Below are positions 1-12,961 of a stretch of 64,000 nucleotides of DNA, in pieces (within the stretch, counting starts at the first letter, position 1; every line of letters starts with the position of its first letter). The position numbers were made by a program, and so were the translations under genes. Location: the NCBI GenBank assembly GCA_038087015.1, contig JASBNA010000005.1, positions 310,001 to 374,000 on the forward strand. Direction: 5' to 3'. The notes under the pieces are model-generated. The model ran no database searches, was not told where the DNA came from, and worked only from the letters and a program-made list of their open reading frames with translations. Origin of the DNA: Cerrena zonata. Taxonomy: Eukaryota; Basidiomycota; Agaricomycetes; Polyporales; Cerrenaceae.

Positions 1-167
1 AGGATGTATTTCATGATTGGTGCGGTATCAGCACTTTCTGATGCAGAAGAACAATTCAAGACAGATAGCATTGACGTGCGACTGTGCGACGTTGCTCTGA
101 TCTTCGAAGACATATCATCGCTATGAACCTTAGGCCTCGTTGGGATCACAGTTAACTTTCGGTAGAG

Positions 168-173
168 TATAAA
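168..173 (+). promoter_or_regulatory. TATA box of the first UbiA-type gene
   Basis: TATAAA lies about 95 bp upstream of the ATG at 264, a plausible core promoter position for a fungal gene. It is seen directly; the assignment to this gene is inferred from distance. Confidence 0.5.
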
Positions 174-263
174 TGTGAGCCAATTCGACTCCACACCTCA
201 AGTACAAGACTGCATTGCTTGCTCCGACCACAGTCAAATCTCCTTCCTTAGCGGTCTTTTCAA

Positions 264-1404
264 ATGACCATACAACCTTCTCAAAACCTGATTTCAGGTA
301 AGCCTACACCACTTAGCTGACTCGAGTGTTATTAACCGATTATATGTGTTAAGGGAAACTTTCTAACGGAAATATATTCCAAATTTTCTCCCGAGAATTT
401 GCAAAGCATGCGTACACGATGTACCTCTTCACCAAATCTGACCTTCGAACCACCCTAATCCCCATTGTGTGTATCCCACTATTCACCCGCTGTTATGGAT
501 TTAACTCTTAGACCATCAGACTTGTTTTGCCATGGCGGCCGCGCCGGAGTTACAACCCGGAAACGTACTTCATTCTATATGTTGGATCTGGATCCATCTA
601 CTCCAGTTTGATGTCTCGAACCAAACACTTAGTCCTGAGGAAGACAAAGAGAACAAGAGCTATCGTCCACTTCCCGCCGGGCGTATGACTATCCGCAACG
701 CACTCATTTTTCGCTGGGCCCTAGTCCCCATTTGTCTCCTATACTCCCTTTGCTATAGTGTCGAGACATTCTATGCCAGTATAGCTCTCTGCGCCCTGAC
801 TTTCATTTATGATGAAATGGGGATGCATTCTAGTCACTGGATTGTTCGGAATGTCGTCAACGCAAGTGGATTTGCTTCATTCGAAGTGGGTGCTACCCTC
901 GTTGCTAGTAAGTATCCGTTCTCATGAAGTTTTACAGTTTCAATGATTGACTTTTTTCACAGCGCGGGATAGGACTTCGTTGGATGATGTTGCTATTCTT
1001 GCCATATGCTGCAGCGCTGGTATATTTGCTACCACCATCCACACTCAGGATTTCAAAGATGTGATCGGCGATGCTGCTGTCGGTCGACGAACCCTTCCTA
1101 TCACTCAACCTAATTTTGCCCGGTTGACCGTCCCGGTCGTGTTAACCCTCTGGTCTATTGGTCTGGGGTACACTTGGGATTTGGGGTGGTACACCGCTCT
1201 GGCCTTTGTAACACTAGCCTGTGTAACAAGTGCCCGGTTCTTCTTCCTAAGGACTATTCCTCAAGATAAGAACTCATTTTATTATTGGTATAACGTAAGT
1301 TGTCTCTTGTCTACTCTGGATACCGTCTCATTTGATGTACGTATCAGATTTGGTTGTCGGCAGCACATGCGCTTCCGGGGTATTATAGATACTACAACAC
1401 TTGA
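264..1404 (+). CDS. UbiA-superfamily membrane terpene cyclase/prenyltransferase, copy A
   Basis: Integral membrane enzyme of the UbiA superfamily, which uses prenyl diphosphates. In fungi, members with this motif set include UbiA-type sesquiterpene cyclases (the fumagillin Fma-TC type). The model has five exons (264-297, 354-466, 520-907, 963-1294, 1348-1404) and gives 307 aa. The first Asp-rich motif is altered: residues 83-91 read NQTLSPEED, not canonical NDxxDxxxD, and run into NKSYRPLPAGR. The second motif, DFKDVIGDAAVGRRTLP (208-224), is intact. Several hydrophobic segments lie around the motifs. Exons 3 to 5 match the two paralogues at 11.8 and 18.8 kb in length and phase, so the three are duplicates. 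The first exon (MTIQPSQ...) is the least certain part. The product is unknown; an ordinary UbiA prenyltransferase remains possible. Confidence 0.85.
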
Positions 1405-2737
1405 ATGCCGCAATTGGGGAAAGTTCTTTGTCTCTTGAAGGGACGGAACAGTCTTTGAATCTCTATTTTCTTCCTTCATTTTATAAGGATCTATTTTATC
1501 CAGTATGTGCCCCTTCATATGTGCTGCATTGACATGAGAGCAATTGAGGTTAGACGTATCGAGTTAAATATATATTGTACAAGATCACCGCCTACAAACA
1601 ATTTCTGATGAGGAAAACCAGGAGTGAATTGGACCGAGAAGTCTAGAGGCTGGTATTTCAAAAGAGCATAATATCTGTTACGACCTGAGTCAACGTCTCA
1701 ACAAAGTCAATGTATACCCCGCACTATTAGTGACGTAAAAATTCCAATAGGACCCTGAGTCTACTTAATTCTCCGCCTGGTATTTGAAAAAACGATGTGA
1801 AAGGTGTACAGAGTTGTGAGGATGTTGTGGTGCGATGTTCAGTTGGATAAGGGAACGTGAGCAAAAAAGGGCTGCGCCACGAAGCTACTCCTTCCCACTA
1901 GTTCTTTCATTCCGGTGATAGGAGCTAACATCACTGTACGCGGCGATTCCATCGGGTCCTAAATGCACTTCAGCCTTTATGATACTCACGCTTTCAAGCT
2001 TGACTCTCTCTCCGAGTCTGCGTTCGCATATAGTCGGATTGCAAGAATAATTTAGCAAGTATAGATATGGAGTTCATAATTTTCTATTGAAAGACGAGGT
2101 CCCAATCTACGAGTCGCATAAAGGTAAGGGGGCCAATTCGTCGAATCCTATGAGACCATAAGACTGATTGCATGTATACGTCGAGGGGACGCAGACGCAG
2201 CATAAATATAGTCACCGTGCCTAAGGTTCGCGAGCGACTAATCAGAAAACTCTTTGGCTTCAGAGCGGCCGCGACGTCGAAGTACAAATCACGGCGGAGC
2301 TTCCGCACTATGTTAAGACCTCTCAAATAGCTTGTGATCTAAAGTGGTTTACCTCCCAATCAGTCCGCACAAGGGCAGAGTACAGATAAGAGTATAATTT
2401 CCTGACACTACGGTCGATGTCGTAACCTCCACGTAGACTGCTTGAATACCTCAGTTGATGACCTCGTGAGACGGTGCTTCTCAGGCATGTCCAGGAAATA
2501 TGTAGATAGATGGATGGACGTTGTATTACGTTGTCGTTGAAGGGATAGGAAGAATTTAATCCGACTGTGTACAAGGTATCAGAAACAAAGGGCATCAAAG
2601 TTGGTAGGTTCCTTACCAACCACGCGTAATCTTTTTGAATGTAGATCATTGAAACCATTGAGACACGATTGTGTCGAAGACGGGTTGGAAGAGGGATCCA
2701 TCAGCTTGACGTGCATGCCAATAAGAATCGTGATGTC
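1405..2737. other. intergenic, no gene recognised
   Basis: About 1.3 kb between the first UbiA gene and the convergent F-box gene. Reverse-strand open stretches at 2084-2326 and 2323-2658 have no recognisable domain. They could be decayed 3' sequence of the neighbouring F-box gene, but I cannot support that. Confidence 0.4.
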
Positions 2738-4138
2738 TTAATGACAGTATAGGCCGCCGTAAGTGCTTGAACCGTGTCGTAATCGTGAAAGGTGTTCCCA
2801 ATCGTATGCTTGGAGGACCGCAGTAACGTCTCGAGCAGAAAACTCATCAAGTTCTTTGCTTTCGAATGTGATGTGAAGTGTTTCCAGGTCCTGGCACGGC
2901 ATGTTGGATAGAATGTAAAGAACGATGTCCCACGTTGGCGGGCCATGAGCTCGCATCTCAGGTAAGGGAAGAGAGAAGGTGAGAGAACGAGGTTTATACA
3001 GGTGCTTAACCCAAGATTCTCCCAGGAGCGGGACATGACAGATTGAGCTACAACCAACTCTGTCAGAATACGTACACATGCGAACCGTTGAGATGGGATA
3101 CTTACCGGTGTGTGCATAAACTTTTACGATGCTCAAATCAAGTTCTTCCAACCGAGGTCCCACGTCCTCATGAAGCCAGATAGCGATAGGTGTCCTCTCT
3201 AAAGCCGGACTATACAAAGCAAGCACTCCGGTTCCAAATGAGCGGAGAGTGTCCGTTATATTTGCTCGCTTGAGAAGGGTAATCCAGCCGGGGGCATCTG
3301 CGATATAATATAACAAAAGCTTCTCTACATTGAGAGGGTGCATCTCCGGGATGTCTGAAGTCGGAGAAGCACGAGAGATTCGCAACAACTTCATGTCACT
3401 GAAATATCTCAATACGTCTATTCTCCGTAAATCGTCGTTTTCGCCTGGAAATGTTTCCAGAGCGCGTGAAGTGTACACAACACTGATCGCTGAGACAAGA
3501 AGAGGTCGGATAGGAGGGGGAACTTTGGTTGGGTCGGCATTGATACCCCAAGGATGAGTCCCATACGTCTCTTCCTTGCGCCAGTCCAACATAAATAGTC
3601 TTAAACTATGAAGATTGGGGAGCATATTGCAGATAGAGACGAGAAGGTAAGGACTAATTTGAGCTGTCCCCTTCCGAATTGCCCTGAGTTGCGCGTCGGT
3701 TGCTCGAGCATCATCAGCTTTTAACGTGAGCCTGTGAATAAATCCTCGGATGGAAGGAGAGCTGTACAGGAACTCTGCAAACGGTTCAAAACCAACGTCT
3801 GCTTCCGGGGTACAATAGGGGACGTTAATCTCGTAGAAGAGATGGAATTGGCAGGAGACCACCCATGCTTTGCATACCACAGAGCATGCTCGTAATGAAG
3901 GCTTGTCGTCGTGTAGATGATCTAGGACGAGGTCGACAAGTTCTGGGAACAGTTCTTTGGGAAATGGTGTAATATGGTCTGTATTGACGATTTCGGTAGT
4001 TGTCGGGGAGACCTGTTTCGCACTGCTGCCAGCGTTCTGGATCCAAACACCAGCCGCTTGCCGTACGCGCGTCCAGAATCCTGCCAGATTGTATACTTGA
4101 AATGTTGAAAGAAAGGGCTGAAGCAAGAGGGGATTCAA
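2738..4138 (-). CDS. F-box / leucine-rich-repeat-type protein
   Basis: Likely substrate adaptor of an SCF ubiquitin ligase. About 466 residues if read as one frame. The F-box spans roughly residues 58-100 (PKELFPELVDLVLDHLHDD, then CSVVCKAWVVSCQFHLF), and a leucine-rich C-terminal region follows. The stretch after VYAHTG contains GTAAGT..ACAGAG, an apparent 48-nt in-frame intron (between about 3060 and 3110), so the protein may be about 16 residues shorter. The F-box is close to that of the gene at 50220 (LHDDxxSLxACSVVCxxW), so the two probably belong to one expanded family. The extreme C-terminus is uncertain. The target is unknown. Confidence 0.75.
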   Translation of the reverse strand: MNPLLLQPFLSTFQVYNLAGFWTRVRQAAGVWIQNAGSSAKQVSPTTTEIVNTDHITPFPKELFPELVDLVLDHLHDDKPSLRACSVVCKAWVVSCQFHLFYEINVPYCTPEADVGFEPFAEFLYSSPSIRGFIHRLTLKADDARATDAQLRAIRKGTAQISPYLLVSICNMLPNLHSLRLFMLDWRKEETYGTHPWGINADPTKVPPPIRPLLVSAISVVYTSRALETFPGENDDLRRIDVLRYFSDMKLLRISRASPTSDIPEMHPLNVEKLLLYYIADAPGWITLLKRANITDTLRSFGTGVLALYSPALERTPIAIWLHEDVGPRLEELDLSIVKVYAHTGKYPISTVRMCTYSDRVGCSSICHVPLLGESWVKHLYKPRSLTFSLPLPEMRAHGPPTWDIVLYILSNMPCQDLETLHITFESKELDEFSARDVTAVLQAYDWEHLSRLRHGSSTYGGLYCH

Positions 4139-4913
4139 TGAGCTACTAGTTGGTTATACCGTTTTTAGGGTTATACGTGTCAAACACTGCCTTAACTTGG
4201 GAACAGGGCCGCTATGACGTTGCAGTTAAGCAATTCGAAGGCTGTGATCCTGGTGGCGGTGACCTCAGCAACAATAAGCAATACAGACGAATTAGGAAAT
4301 TTTACTAAAGCTTTAGACAAACAAATCTAAACATAGGCAGCGTTTCTTCATCTCAGCAATACAATATTGCGTTGCAGGTTGAGTCTAAAGTGATGTTTTG
4401 CAGGAGAGACTAATATACAACAATAGAGCTCGGATACACGGGCTGCGAGAAATAGAAAATAGAGACACTGGGCTAGGAAAATCCGATATCAACAAAACAA
4501 ACAAACAGAGTGATAATACACAAGCGCGAGAGGGGAGAAAGTGGAAGTGATACGAGATAGATACTGGACTTGCGTACAAGCACACACAACACAAATTACA
4601 CCAACTGGGATGTAGTTCTTATAGAAATTAACCCAAGAACCATGCGTCTCAGTAGGAGAGGAAGAATCGTGACTGATGTCAATAAGCCGTAAGGAGGATC
4701 GACACAGGCATTTCACATAGCCAAGCCAAAGGGGGCACGAGGGGAGATCGACGAAATGATGTAACCGGATCGGGGGTTCTTCGCTAAGGATGTTATCCAG
4801 GACACAAGGGAACCATGAGGCATTAAGGCAAGCATTTAGATAGGCCAGTCGTCATCGGCGTGTCTGGAGCATCTTTGTTATCCCCCCCGTCCTACACCAT
4901 CGCCTGCCGAACC
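4139..4913. other. intergenic, no gene recognised
   Basis: About 775 bp between the F-box gene start and the 3' end of the next reverse-strand gene. It holds A-rich and CA-rich stretches, probably the promoter of the former and the 3' UTR of the latter. No coding signal was found. Confidence 0.4.
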
Positions 4914-7900
4914 TCAACGCAGCTTGGTTTTTATCGCTCTAATTCCATCCAACCTCTCTGTGCCCGATGCAGAGCTTCTCAATCTCTTGACGTCACCTGT
5001 CGGACTCGATCTGGCGTTTTCATCGCCATCGTCAAGCTCCTCCGATGACCGTTTCCTCGAAGGGGTAAGAGGGGGAGTGGCGACTCGGATGGGGGAATAT
5101 GTACCATCTACGCGAAGTCGTTTAGGAGGTGAGCCAGTCCGAAGAACCGAGTCTTTTTCTAGAGCTTCTCCATCGAGTTCCTGTGAAGGTCGTTTTCTAG
5201 GAGTCACCGGTAACGATTTGTCGCTGATAGCCACCGTCGGCAATGAGGGGGATTCAGCTTCGCTTTCTGATCCTTCAAAATCGATTATAGAATCATCGTC
5301 CTCTGTCTCCTCTTCCTCCTCAGCAAGAGCAGGGCGTTTTCTGGATTCAGGTCCAGGCGTCTGAGCTCTTCCACGGAATGACTCCCTATACTGTTTCGAG
5401 TCTTTCACTGGGGTTTCAGCGATGGTCTCATCAGATTGAAATTCAGGGAGTACGGTAAGCACTCCTCGTGAGATCGCTTCATCAAGTTGAATTTCAACAG
5501 GTTTCTGAGGAGGTTGATACTGATACGCAGGATCAGGAACAGCCTGTTGGGGTTGGGCGATAGTGGTGTCTTGAGATTGAGTAGGGATGATATTTCCGCT
5601 GGCGATATTAAGTTTCAGCATCATGCGCTCGCATATTGAACATCGACACTGGAAAAGTGGCGCAACAGCCTCCCTCCATACCTAAATCCGATGTAAACAA
5701 TGATTAGCTCATCGTCACAATTTTCGGAGATTATATGAAACTTACTGCCCAAACGATACTGTAGCTGTGCCGCGGTAAATGGCTGATGGTTACCGGGATA
5801 TAAGGAACGGGATGGATCAACGTCGGGCTCTTCAACACGGGAGCAACGGGGATCGGAATCACTGGTGTAGAAGATGGAAGTGCGGGTGCGGGGGTAACGG
5901 TGGTAGCGGTGGATGTGGGTAATGAAGTAGTGACGTTGTTGTCATCTTCTTTCGAAACAGCGTCACCGCTTGGAGGGGGTGAAGGAGTTGTTTGTAATGT
6001 TGCTGTCGATAATACCGGGCTAGTGGTATGCGATCCATCCGATCTCGATGAAGATGAGCAATCATCTTCATCCGTCGATCCAGAGGTCCCACGGGCAGCA
6101 TCCTCCCTAACCCGATTTGCTCTCCTCTCCAACCAGTCAATGCCATTGAACCACATAGCCTCATCTCGCAACTGACTAACGACATCCTCAAGAGTCAATC
6201 TTGAGGCTTTGAGAGCAGGATCAACACCGTCCGCAGTGCATTCGATGACAATCTTCCGAACGAGATTACGCATGGCGGGCGACAGTACACTGTGCATTGC
6301 GCGCAGGTAAGCCTTATGGCCGTACTCCGATAGCGATTCGGTAGGCGGTTGGGGTACAGCGACAGTTTTGGGTCTTGGGTGTGAAAGTCCCTCTCCGTCT
6401 GCTTCGGTTTCTCCCTCTTCAAGAGCCCCGGTGAAAGTAGCTCCCTTGTTCCATGGACACGGATGTTCAGTAGGAACACATTCACGACCGTATGGAATGA
6501 GGTTGTCCCAGTGGTCGTAGGGGCTAATCCAGTAACCGTCAAGAATTCTACTCCGTGCCCAGTCGAGCATCGCGAGTTCCTTGACCCCTCCGGAGTCTTC
6601 TGTCAAGCTGAGCAGTTCCGAATCTTCTTCCTCTTCGTCGCTCATATCTTCATCGCTGACATACCCAACCTCACCTGCTTCCGTACGTGAGGTGTATCGA
6701 TTTGCAGCAAGAGCCTGAGAAAGCATATCTGCTAGCTTCGTATGTTTCCGCATCCAATACTTCTCTCTTGCGGTATTGAGCACGTCATGGATGGTACCCT
6801 CGCCCATCTCGATGAATGATTCTACTGCTTGTCTTGTCTCCCAGTCTGGAGACTCGAAAGACGATCCTCCGAGCGCTTCGCGATCACCTCTTTGTCGTCC
6901 GGCGATTTTCCAGAGGGTTTCGATACGACAGCTCCTGCACGTCGCATCGATACCGGGCCAAGTCTCTTCGTCGTCATTCTCTACGCAGCATACGTAGGAG
7001 TATTCGGCCTCGACTTCATGCGCTGGTGTATCCCGAAGACATAGTCCACAGAAGCTAGCCTTGCGATGTTCCCGACAGACAGGGAGGCAACCTAGGTAGG
7101 CGGTAGGGGCAAGGCGTTTGGCGGCTGTGAGCCCATTATTATACCAGGGGTAGTTAATTCTGCAAACTATGCAGCTGTAGCGATACATATTACGAAAATG
7201 TCGGTGAAGTGATAATCGAATGAAGGAGCTGTTGGTGTTTGAGCCGCCTGTCGATGCTGTGGTTTGAATAAAGCGATGTTGGAGGAGTACATCATTGGGA
7301 TCCATGAGGTGGCAAGCATGTTCCCAGAAATTGTGGTTTTCAACTGTATTGTATGCGTCAGTCGCTGCATAATAAAAGTATGACGTCGGAGCGAGTAGTG
7401 TAATAAATTTGAATGTACGATCAGGAATAGAAAAGTAGAACAATTCATAATGACATAAGGTGTCAGGCCCAAAGAAGAGAACAAGGTCTGTAACCTAGGC
7501 ATCGATGTCTTTGTAGACCGTGAGACCTCGACTGGGAAACGACAGCAACATTGTAAAGGAGGGAAAGGATTGTAATGCATGAGAGATAATCGAAGCGCGT
7601 GCGTCATAAACTAGTAGAGTTAAAGATGCACAGCCGCCCGATTAACGGTATGGCGAGTGAACATCGCAGCAACCATTCTCCCTCGATCAATAAATGACGT
7701 ATGGAAATCAGGCCAGTGGCGATCGCGTCGAAGGAAAGCAATTCGAAAGCGCAAAGCGAAAGAAGAGTGAAAAGAATATGTGACGACAAAGCGCGTCGAT
7801 TGGCAAAATGAAGCGCGACGACTTACGAGCACTGCCCCAGGTAGGACAAATAGACATTAGTTTCTCCAGTTCTGGTGCGTCGCGCAGGACGGTGTAGGCC

Positions 7901-8139
7901 ATTCTGCGCGGCCAAAACTCGCTGGGGTCGTATGTTTGCGGGACATAAGCGTATGTCGAAATATCGTGGAGGTAGTGTGTTGCGATCAGTCTGTGTAAAC
8001 GCGGTCGGTCAATGAACTACTTTGGTGGCGCAGCAGCAAATAATCGCGCCGACCTGATGATTTCAGGAGGAAGCTGGCTCCAAGAGCGTAGCACTTTTCC
8101 TTTGTATCCCGTCGAGGATGTTGTTGACGTTGTCTCCAT
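4914..8139 (-). CDS. conserved F-box-like, cysteine-rich basidiomycete protein (871 aa)
   Basis: Four exons (8054-8139, 7827-7990, 5746-7343, 4914-5681) join in phase to 871 aa. The N-terminus has an F-box-like LPPEIIRLIATHYL (about residues 22-35). The middle is cysteine-rich (CIVCRINYPWYNN, CGLCLRDTP, CRSCRIETLW), suggesting metal binding, and is followed by an acidic tract and a DWETRQAVESFI segment. A Ser/Thr/Pro-rich linker leads to the last exon, which begins with CRCSICERM. The last exon also carries two related Lys/Arg-rich repeats (VTPRKRPSQELD and LTPSRKRSSEELD) that look like nuclear-localisation or phosphorylation sites. From memory, proteins of this architecture are widespread in Agaricomycetes, but I know no assigned function. 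The intron between exons 2 and 3 is unusually long (483 nt). Confidence 0.8.
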
Positions 8140-11100
8140 TGTGTAAGGTCCGTGGACGCTGTGGCCAACGATGAAGGCAAAGGGATTGCCACTGAGAGGA
8201 GTATGTCACGGTGTGGTGGATGGTGACAAGCAGATACGCGCGCTGTCACAGCCCCCTATCCAAGGCGCCCCCAGTCATTTACTCCCACGCACGGACCACC
8301 GCCACTCCCGATCTATCTCGACGGACTTGAAACAAACATACAAAAGTCATGGGTTCGCTGAAATCTGACCATTCTTGTTTTGCAAGCAATCTTCCGCGCA
8401 AATGCTTTGGAGAAAAGGACAAAAACCATACCGAGATCTTTACTTATCCGTCTTTCGCACATCGCTTTACTCATATCAAAGCAATTCTTTGCTTCTTTGC
8501 TTCGATTGACCTAATTCACATCTGTATTCTCGTTCCTTGGGGTAGCCTCATGCTCAGCCGGAGCCAACCCTCTCTATAAATATTCGAGATATGAACTGCT
8601 CCCGCCGCCGGTCTCCACCCTGAAAAGATTAAGACGTTTATCCGCCTTTTCTTATGTTGGCTTACACCGATTCTCAGGACAGACTGGCTGTATTTCATAC
8701 TTTGTAATTGCACCGGAATTGGTTCTTGTCACCTCCTGAGTCCTCTACTGAGGATCTTCCTATGGTCTTCTGATCTGCAGTGGATCCTAGCTTGGATTGT
8801 GGACCGATCACTAATCAACTCTACTCTAGTCTAAAATCGCTAAACTCGATCTCTGTCCTAACCGAATTCAAAATCATCAAAATACCTAACACACGAGACC
8901 CTGCCTGCCCCTGGTGCTCAGGGTTCATTTTGCTTCCATGCCTCTTCAACGCTCGGATAAACGCTTTCTATAATTGATTCCATTATGATAGGCCGCTTAG
9001 ATACCACAGGCCCTGATTTCCATGACATTGATGGGAAGCAGCATCATCTGCCAGCTACACGATTAATCATCTCCGGCCATGCATTATGACTAGCTTCCAC
9101 GCAGCATACGTCCTTGCTCCCATATCCGATTTTTCATACCCGCCCACATACACGTACGCCCTGCCCCATACATGCGCAGCATTTCTTCTCCGTGCTCAAT
9201 GGACTTGTGCTTGACTTGTGCAGTACGTCCGATCTGCGGTCTGACTATCGTTGCGACTGACATAGGAATACTATCATGCAGTGTCACTAACGACGGTATT
9301 TCTAATTGGGTACTATGTGCTATGCTGAGACCTGACTCGCCGGAATGACATCACTACCGATGTCCACCGTAAACCATTACCAATCACCCGAGGCGAAGAA
9401 AACCACCTCTCTAAGTCTAAGGCTCTACCTGATGTAACATTACTCATACCATCTATGTACGGGCTGGCGGTGATATACAAAAAGTCTATCCATCACGGTT
9501 TGGTTCAACCTGTGAAGTTTCAAATGTGCCTTACATCTCTGGCAAACAAAGTTACCCATCCGGTTCTCTGAGTGCTCAGGCTCTCCGGTACCGTGATACT
9601 CTTATCCGGCATACAAATTTACACCAGCCGGGAGTCTCGCTCGTCTCATGTGTATGTGTACATTCTTTGCATATCAGTCCATTCTGTGTCAGGAACTTCG
9701 CTTTTCTGAATAGCACCTGCTGTCTCTTCGCCATCCGGTTATGCTTCCGACTGTGACTTTCCGACCCACTCGTATAGTCGGGACCTGTGTCAACTTTCTA
9801 CCTCGCCACGAGCCCACAGCACACGTGCAGCCTGCCCCTGTAACGAAATCACCTCCCTCATGCATCCCACTCGTTTCTGGGCAAGGCTAGGTCTTTACAG
9901 GTCTCTACTCTTGGTATTACTATCTGATGGACTTTCTTGCCTCGTATCCCTCGGATATGTTGCGAACTAGAGTGATTTCACTCAATACATAGATCCTCCC
10001 ACTCCAACTAGGAAATAGGTATTTGCTCGTGGGACAACAGACGGCCCTCCTGCATTTCAAAATGAATCTTAGGTCTACACGGATCATCTTCGTTGCATAT
10101 TTTTCCTCTTCGCGTACCAATTTCTCTGCTGGATCATTGTCGCTCTCGGCATATCTAGTACGCTCCAGCTTTGTAGCATAAACCTTTCTGCCCATCCCAA
10201 GCGCGTCCACGGAGATCTTTGAATCTTTGAAGCTTGAAGCCTTGCTTCTAATTTACTTCCCTCGTGATATCCGTCTTCTCATCCCGCAGATGTATACGTG
10301 AATGACGTAGAAGCAGTTCTAATTATGCTGTCCAGCCCAGGATGAAAAAAATACTGTCCTTACGAGATGCTGATACCCCCGCGTTGAGTCACCGGATCCT
10401 ATAACCTTTAAGCATGCCGTTGACGTGGCGAACCGGAAAGCAATGATCACTCCCTGATACGTCTTGATATGTCATCTTCTTGAACAGTTCGGGACGATGC
10501 TCCCTCATAACAATAACATACCGGTTCCGCTGACACAATTGGGTTCACTTCAGCCCGTCAAATGACGGTCTTATTTTAGACGGTAAGTTCCTTTCCAAAG
10601 ACGGGGTATGACAGGTCCTCGGACCAGTTTAACTCCCGAAGTCCGCCCAAGTTTATCTCCAAACGAAGAATTTTACTCCGAACAAGATTCATCGATGCCG
10701 CTGTACTCCGCTCTATGAGCAAAAAATCATGCAATCATACCATCTTGAGCACATCAAACCATCTTCGGGCGCAAGTGATTGTTCATCGTGGATGCTGAGC
10801 AACATGTGCGGTAGCACTTTGAACGGATGCGTTGACAGTTCGCAATCCTATGTCAGGCCAGGCACGCAACAAAGGCACCCACGACAGGCGACATATCAGC
10901 GTGATATGTCGAGCTAGAACAACAACAATAACAACGTGTTGAACTCAAGAACAACTGACAGTCCATGGAGTTCTGGAGCTTCCGGCGTTCTAGTGGGTGT
11001 CGTGATAGATTGAGGAACTTTCCTTCGAACACAATCATGATTGTTATTCGGCTGTCCTTGAGGTCTTGTTCTGTTCGCCAGGAGGATATTTCAGTGAAAG

Positions 11101-11818
11101 GGGGTGCGCAAGCCGCGTTTCTATATCCGAACGTGGGCTGGGAAGACATATGAAACAATACTTGTCTTTGATATTACAGTCATTACAGCCAAGTCTTGCG
11201 TGAATTACACACGCCTTTTGTACGCGTCTTCGCTTATCTACATTGTCTCACCGCAATCCAATACTTCGAGTAGTACCCCAATTCCGAATTGCCACACTGT
11301 TCACACAAGAGATATTGAGAGAGGGGTCGCGATAGATAGCATACGGAACTAGCATGGTGTGACTAGCAAAAACAATAAGCAAGATGTAGTCTATGGGTCT
11401 ACTAACACAGCAGGGGATGGGGACAATAACTGATTGAAATGCGAGGTGTTTCGCATGAACGACGAAAGCTAATGTGTAAGAAATAGTGATGTGAGTGAGG
11501 TACGAAAAAATGGCAGCACACGTTGTGTGACTGAATAGAAGAATCCGGGGGATAGGATGCTGTGGGAGTAATCAAGTAAAAAGAAATTGTGCGATAGCGC
11601 ACAATAAGGTAAATATAAACAATATGCGAAAACGAAAAGTAAAGAACGGGGCTCGCGAAATCTGGGAGCTACAATCAAGAACGAATGGGGTGGGCTACAG
11701 TGATCAAGATGATTAGGGCTGAAACTAGGATTCTGGTGGTTTCTTTTTTGTTCCGAACACGACAAGTTGGGGAAGGCATGCTTGCATGCGTGTTTCAATG
11801 TTGGCATATTAACTTCCT
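8140..11818. other. 3.7-kb gene-poor interval
   Basis: No open frame here looks like a gene. A TATAAATA at 8575-8582 (+) is followed by roughly 2 kb without a long frame, so an untranslated transcript is possible but unsupported. Scattered ORFs of 60-100 codons have no recognisable motifs. Confidence 0.4.
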
Positions 11819-12961
11819 TTATGCATGAATGTACCGGTAGTAGCCTGGCAAAGCGTGGGCAGCAGAGAGCCAAACCTATCATATTCATGATGATCAGTAC
11901 ACCGGTTTCCTGAAGAGGATGCGAACAAGAACCAGAGATGAACACTTACGTTATACCATTTGAACGATGTTTGATCCTGGGTAATAGATGTCAAAGCAAT
12001 GTACCGGTAACCGACGAAGAATGCTAGTGCGCAGAAGGTAGAAGCGATGGTGGCATCTAAATCCCAGATATACCAAAGTCCGAACGACCACGCGGACAGC
12101 GTAGCGATGACTGTGAATCTTGCCCACCCTGGATGAACAATAGGCAGGGTCCGACGACCAATAACCTTGTCTCCGGGAACATCTTCAAAGTCTTGTGCAT
12201 GGATGGTGGTTGCAAAGATACTGGCGCTGAGGAAAATGGCCAGAATCGCAGTGTTGTCAAGGTATGTACGATCCGACGCTATAGAAGTAGAGATCATGAA
12301 TAGTGAGTCCGGAGGTATCGGACAGTATTCGTTTGGAAGTACGTACAAGCCACGAGGGTTGCTCCCGACTCGAATGCAGCGAAACCCAAGCCATTAACGA
12401 TATTACGAACGATGTAATGACCCGCGTGAGCGCCAAGTTCACAGTAAGTGAACGTCAGTGCCACCAGCGCCACGCTTGCGTAAAGTGCTTGCACGCTGTA
12501 CCAATAGGAATATGCCCACACGACCGGGATGAGACAATATCGGAGGATAATAGTGTTGCGAAGAGTAATAAGTCCGGCTGGGATAGGGCGGTCGGGCTTA
12601 TTCTTGGCATCTTCTTCAAACCCTACAGCCTGGTTGGCGGCGACAAATTGAAGGAGGTGTATCCAAACCCAGAAAGCGGTTTCAAGAATGTACGAAACTT
12701 GAAGGTCAGGTGCAGCAGCAATGGCGAAGCACGTCTGTGGAGAGGGTTAGAGTTGTCTGACGGTCTTAGAGACTAGGGGCATGACTTACGACTGGGATTA
12801 GGGTAGTCTTGAAATCAGACTTTGTGAAACAGTACAAAGTGTACAAGCAATGAAGTGGAAGCAAGCACGCTTGTCGGAAAGATGAAACTAAAAAGCAAAA
12901 AAATAAGTGATAAGTCAAAATTAGTGATGGAAGGTTGCAACATACCCAAAGAACCAGACAT
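11819..12961 (-). CDS. UbiA-superfamily membrane terpene cyclase/prenyltransferase, copy B
   Basis: Second paralogue. Five exons (12946-12961, 12790-12887, 12347-12734, 11950-12278, 11819-11875) give 295 aa. Exon 3 is 388 nt, the same as in copies A and C, and all intron positions match. The first motif is NQAVGFEED (72-80), followed by NKPDRPIPAG. The second is DFEDVPGDKVIGRRTLP (197-213). The substitution at the third conserved position of motif 1 (Gly here, Ser in A, Asp in C) may mean a different substrate or product. The C-terminus WLSAAHALPGYYRY is shared with copy A. The short first exon (MSGSL) is supported by a good GTATG donor and an upstream TATA box. The reaction is inferred, not shown. 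Confidence 0.87.

Noticed and set aside
4924..5364. 146-codon forward ORF opposite the C-terminus of the 871-aa protein
   Set aside because: Ser-rich translation is the antisense of an acidic/Ser-rich exon that is in phase with good splice sites.
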